Below, piece by piece: positions 4,619-5,495 of a DNA stretch of 5,495 nt. The translations under genes and the position numbers were made by a program. Location: NCBI GenBank assembly GCA_021413535.1, contig JAIOQF010000364.1:1-5495 (forward strand), in the 5' to 3' direction. Source of the stretch: Verrucomicrobiota bacterium. Lineage in GTDB: Bacteria; Verrucomicrobiota; Verrucomicrobiia; Verrucomicrobiales; Verrucomicrobiaceae. The number at the start of each line of letters is the position of its first letter. The first letter of the stretch is position 1. The notes beneath the pieces were generated by a model. That model was not told the DNA's origin and did no database searches. It was given only the letters and a program-made list of their open reading frames with translations.

Positions 4619-4665
4619 TGATCCAGTTTAATGGAAAGTTGGACAAGGGCAAGATGCCCTTGCTA
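4595..4665. repeat. Paired inverted hairpin repeat (REP/BIME- or MITE-like), 71 bp
   Basis: Two GC-rich hairpins lie 25 bp apart: 4596-4618 (10-bp stem) and 4644-4662 (CAAGGGCA-AGA-TGCCCTTG, 8-bp stem). They are inverted copies of one another: TAGCAAGGGC at 4595-4604 is the exact reverse complement of GCCCTTGCTA at 4656-4665, and the units share a TAGCAAGGGC-R-TC-YY-GCCCTTG pattern. Paired, oppositely oriented palindromes in an intergenic gap are the layout of REP doublets spread by RAYT transposases. No transposase is visible here. The family assignment is by form only. Confidence 0.65.
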
Positions 4666-4686
4666 GCAAAATATAGATAACTTCAA

Positions 4687-5495
4687 GTGACCGACGAATT
4701 CGCCAGCCAGGAGCTCCACAGCATCGCCGATGCCGGCCTGCTGCGGAGTCTGCGCACCCTTGAATCTGCACCGGGCGCAACCGTAAAAATCAATGGTCGT
4801 GAAGTCATCAACTTCTCATCGAACGACTACCTCGGCCTGAGTCAGAACGAAGAACTCCGCAGCACCATGATGGAATCCGTCGCGCATTACGGCGTGGGTT
4901 CCGGTGCATCGCGACTGGTTTGTGGAAATCTCACTGCGCACGATCAACTCGATCAGACCCTAGCCGCCTTCAAAAACACAGAGGCCGCGCTCGCCTTCTC
5001 CAGCGGCTACGCCACCGCCTTGGGCACCTTGCCCGCACTCTGCGGCAAAGATGACACCATCATCCTCGACAAGCTCAGTCACGCTTCACTGATTGATGCT
5101 GCCAAGTTAAGCGACGCGACCTTGCGCGTGTTCCCGCACAACCACCTCGACAAGCTCGCGCAGCTTCTGAAATCGACCCGCGCAAAGTCTTCAAGCACGC
5201 GCATCCTCGTCGTCACAGAAAGCATCTTCAGCATGGACGGCGATGCCGCACCGCTGCAGGAAATCGTGGAACTGTGCGAAGAACACGATGCCATTTTGCT
5301 GGTGGACGAAGCCCACAGTGTCGGGGTGCTTGGACCAGACGGACGCGGATTGATCGCGGAACTCGGCTTAGAGAAACGCGTGCCCTTGCAGATGGGAACT
5401 CTCGGCAAGGCACTTGGCGTCAGCGGCGGTTACATCGCAGCCTCGCGCAGTGTGATTGATCTGCTGATCAACCGGGCGCGCAGTTTTGTTTACTC
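4687..5495 (+). CDS. bioF: 8-amino-7-oxononanoate synthase, biotin synthesis (partial, 3' end outside window)
   Basis: BioF is a cytoplasmic PLP enzyme of the alpha-oxoamine synthase family that condenses pimeloyl-ACP or pimeloyl-CoA with L-alanine. The window shows 269 codons, about two thirds of the usual length near 385-400. Family landmarks appear in order: NFSSNDYLGLS (42-52), GVGSGASRLVCGN (69-81), FSSGYA (104-109), DKLSHASLIDAAKLS (128-142) with the ring-stacking His132, TESIFSMDGD (177-186), VDEAHSVGVLG (206-216) with Asp207 that pairs with the PLP nitrogen, and TLGKALGVSGG (238-248) with Schiff-base Lys241. Everything needed for PLP binding is present. The GTG at 4687 is the only usable start after an in-frame TAA at 4678; no Shine-Dalgarno sequence precedes it. 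Glycine acyltransferase relatives (KBL, SPT) are less likely given the sequence around Lys241, but the missing C-terminus keeps this from certainty. Confidence 0.88.
   Translation, partial: MTDEFASQELHSIADAGLLRSLRTLESAPGATVKINGREVINFSSNDYLGLSQNEELRSTMMESVAHYGVGSGASRLVCGNLTAHDQLDQTLAAFKNTEAALAFSSGYATALGTLPALCGKDDTIILDKLSHASLIDAAKLSDATLRVFPHNHLDKLAQLLKSTRAKSSSTRILVVTESIFSMDGDAAPLQEIVELCEEHDAILLVDEAHSVGVLGPDGRGLIAELGLEKRVPLQMGTLGKALGVSGGYIAASRSVIDLLINRARSFVY

Noticed and set aside
5079..5459. Open frames on both strands inside bioF
   Set aside because: The BioF frame carries continuous family motifs through this region; the others are shadows.
1..5495. CRISPR array, riboswitch, rRNA or complete insertion sequence
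   Set aside because: No regularly spaced repeats, conserved riboswitch core, rRNA-like sequence or transposase was found on reading both strands.

Overview
The window looks like a junction between a mobile or accessory segment (left, about 1-2708) and conserved chromosome (right, about 2710-5495) of a Gram-negative bacterium with moderately high GC content. No taxonomic marker is decisive. LexA type, a small secreted TPR protein, a biotin gene with a GTG start, and start codons lacking Shine-Dalgarno sequences would all fit a member of the Verrucomicrobiota or the wider PVC group. That placement is an inference of moderate to low confidence.

Left segment. A truncated coiled-coil protein enters from the left edge on the + strand (ends 356). 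It converges on a two-gene minus-strand unit: a 385-residue metalloprotease that joins an ArdC-like region to an ImmA/IrrE-type HELAH zinc peptidase (595-1752), followed by a 51-residue basic ORF (418-573). Divergent from the protease, 78 bp away, is a 188-residue helix-turn-helix protein resembling phage terminase small subunits (1831-2397). It has no large terminase subunit beside it. About 310 bp without a gene follow. They hold two tandem hairpins, a direct repeat with 11-bp period, and a perfect 16-bp palindrome.

Junction. A class II tRNA-Leu(UAA) gene (2710-2795, minus) has its 3' end facing the phage-like segment. That is the usual geometry when an integrative element uses the tRNA 3' end as attachment site. 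A strong sigma70-type promoter lies just upstream of the tRNA. No integrase and no second att copy are visible, so the island reading rests on gene content and geometry.

Right segment. lexA (minus) and a secreted TPR protein (plus) are divergent. A 13-bp palindrome, TGAACA-C-TGTTCA, lies in the lexA promoter and is the probable autoregulatory operator. The TPR gene runs tail to tail, with a 3-nt overlap, into an 82-residue single-pass membrane protein on the minus strand. Between that ORF and bioF lies a 71-bp pair of GC-rich hairpins that are inverted copies of each other, a REP/BIME-like intergenic element. bioF (8-amino-7-oxononanoate synthase, biotin synthesis) begins at a GTG at 4687 and runs off the right edge after 269 codons.

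The genes fall into separate functions: a mobile-element module (protease, TerS-like protein), a DNA-damage regulator, and housekeeping genes. The most interesting points are the ArdC-ImmA protein paired with a lone TerS-like gene next to a tRNA, the arrangement of the lexA operator, and the paired hairpin repeat directly before a small membrane gene.
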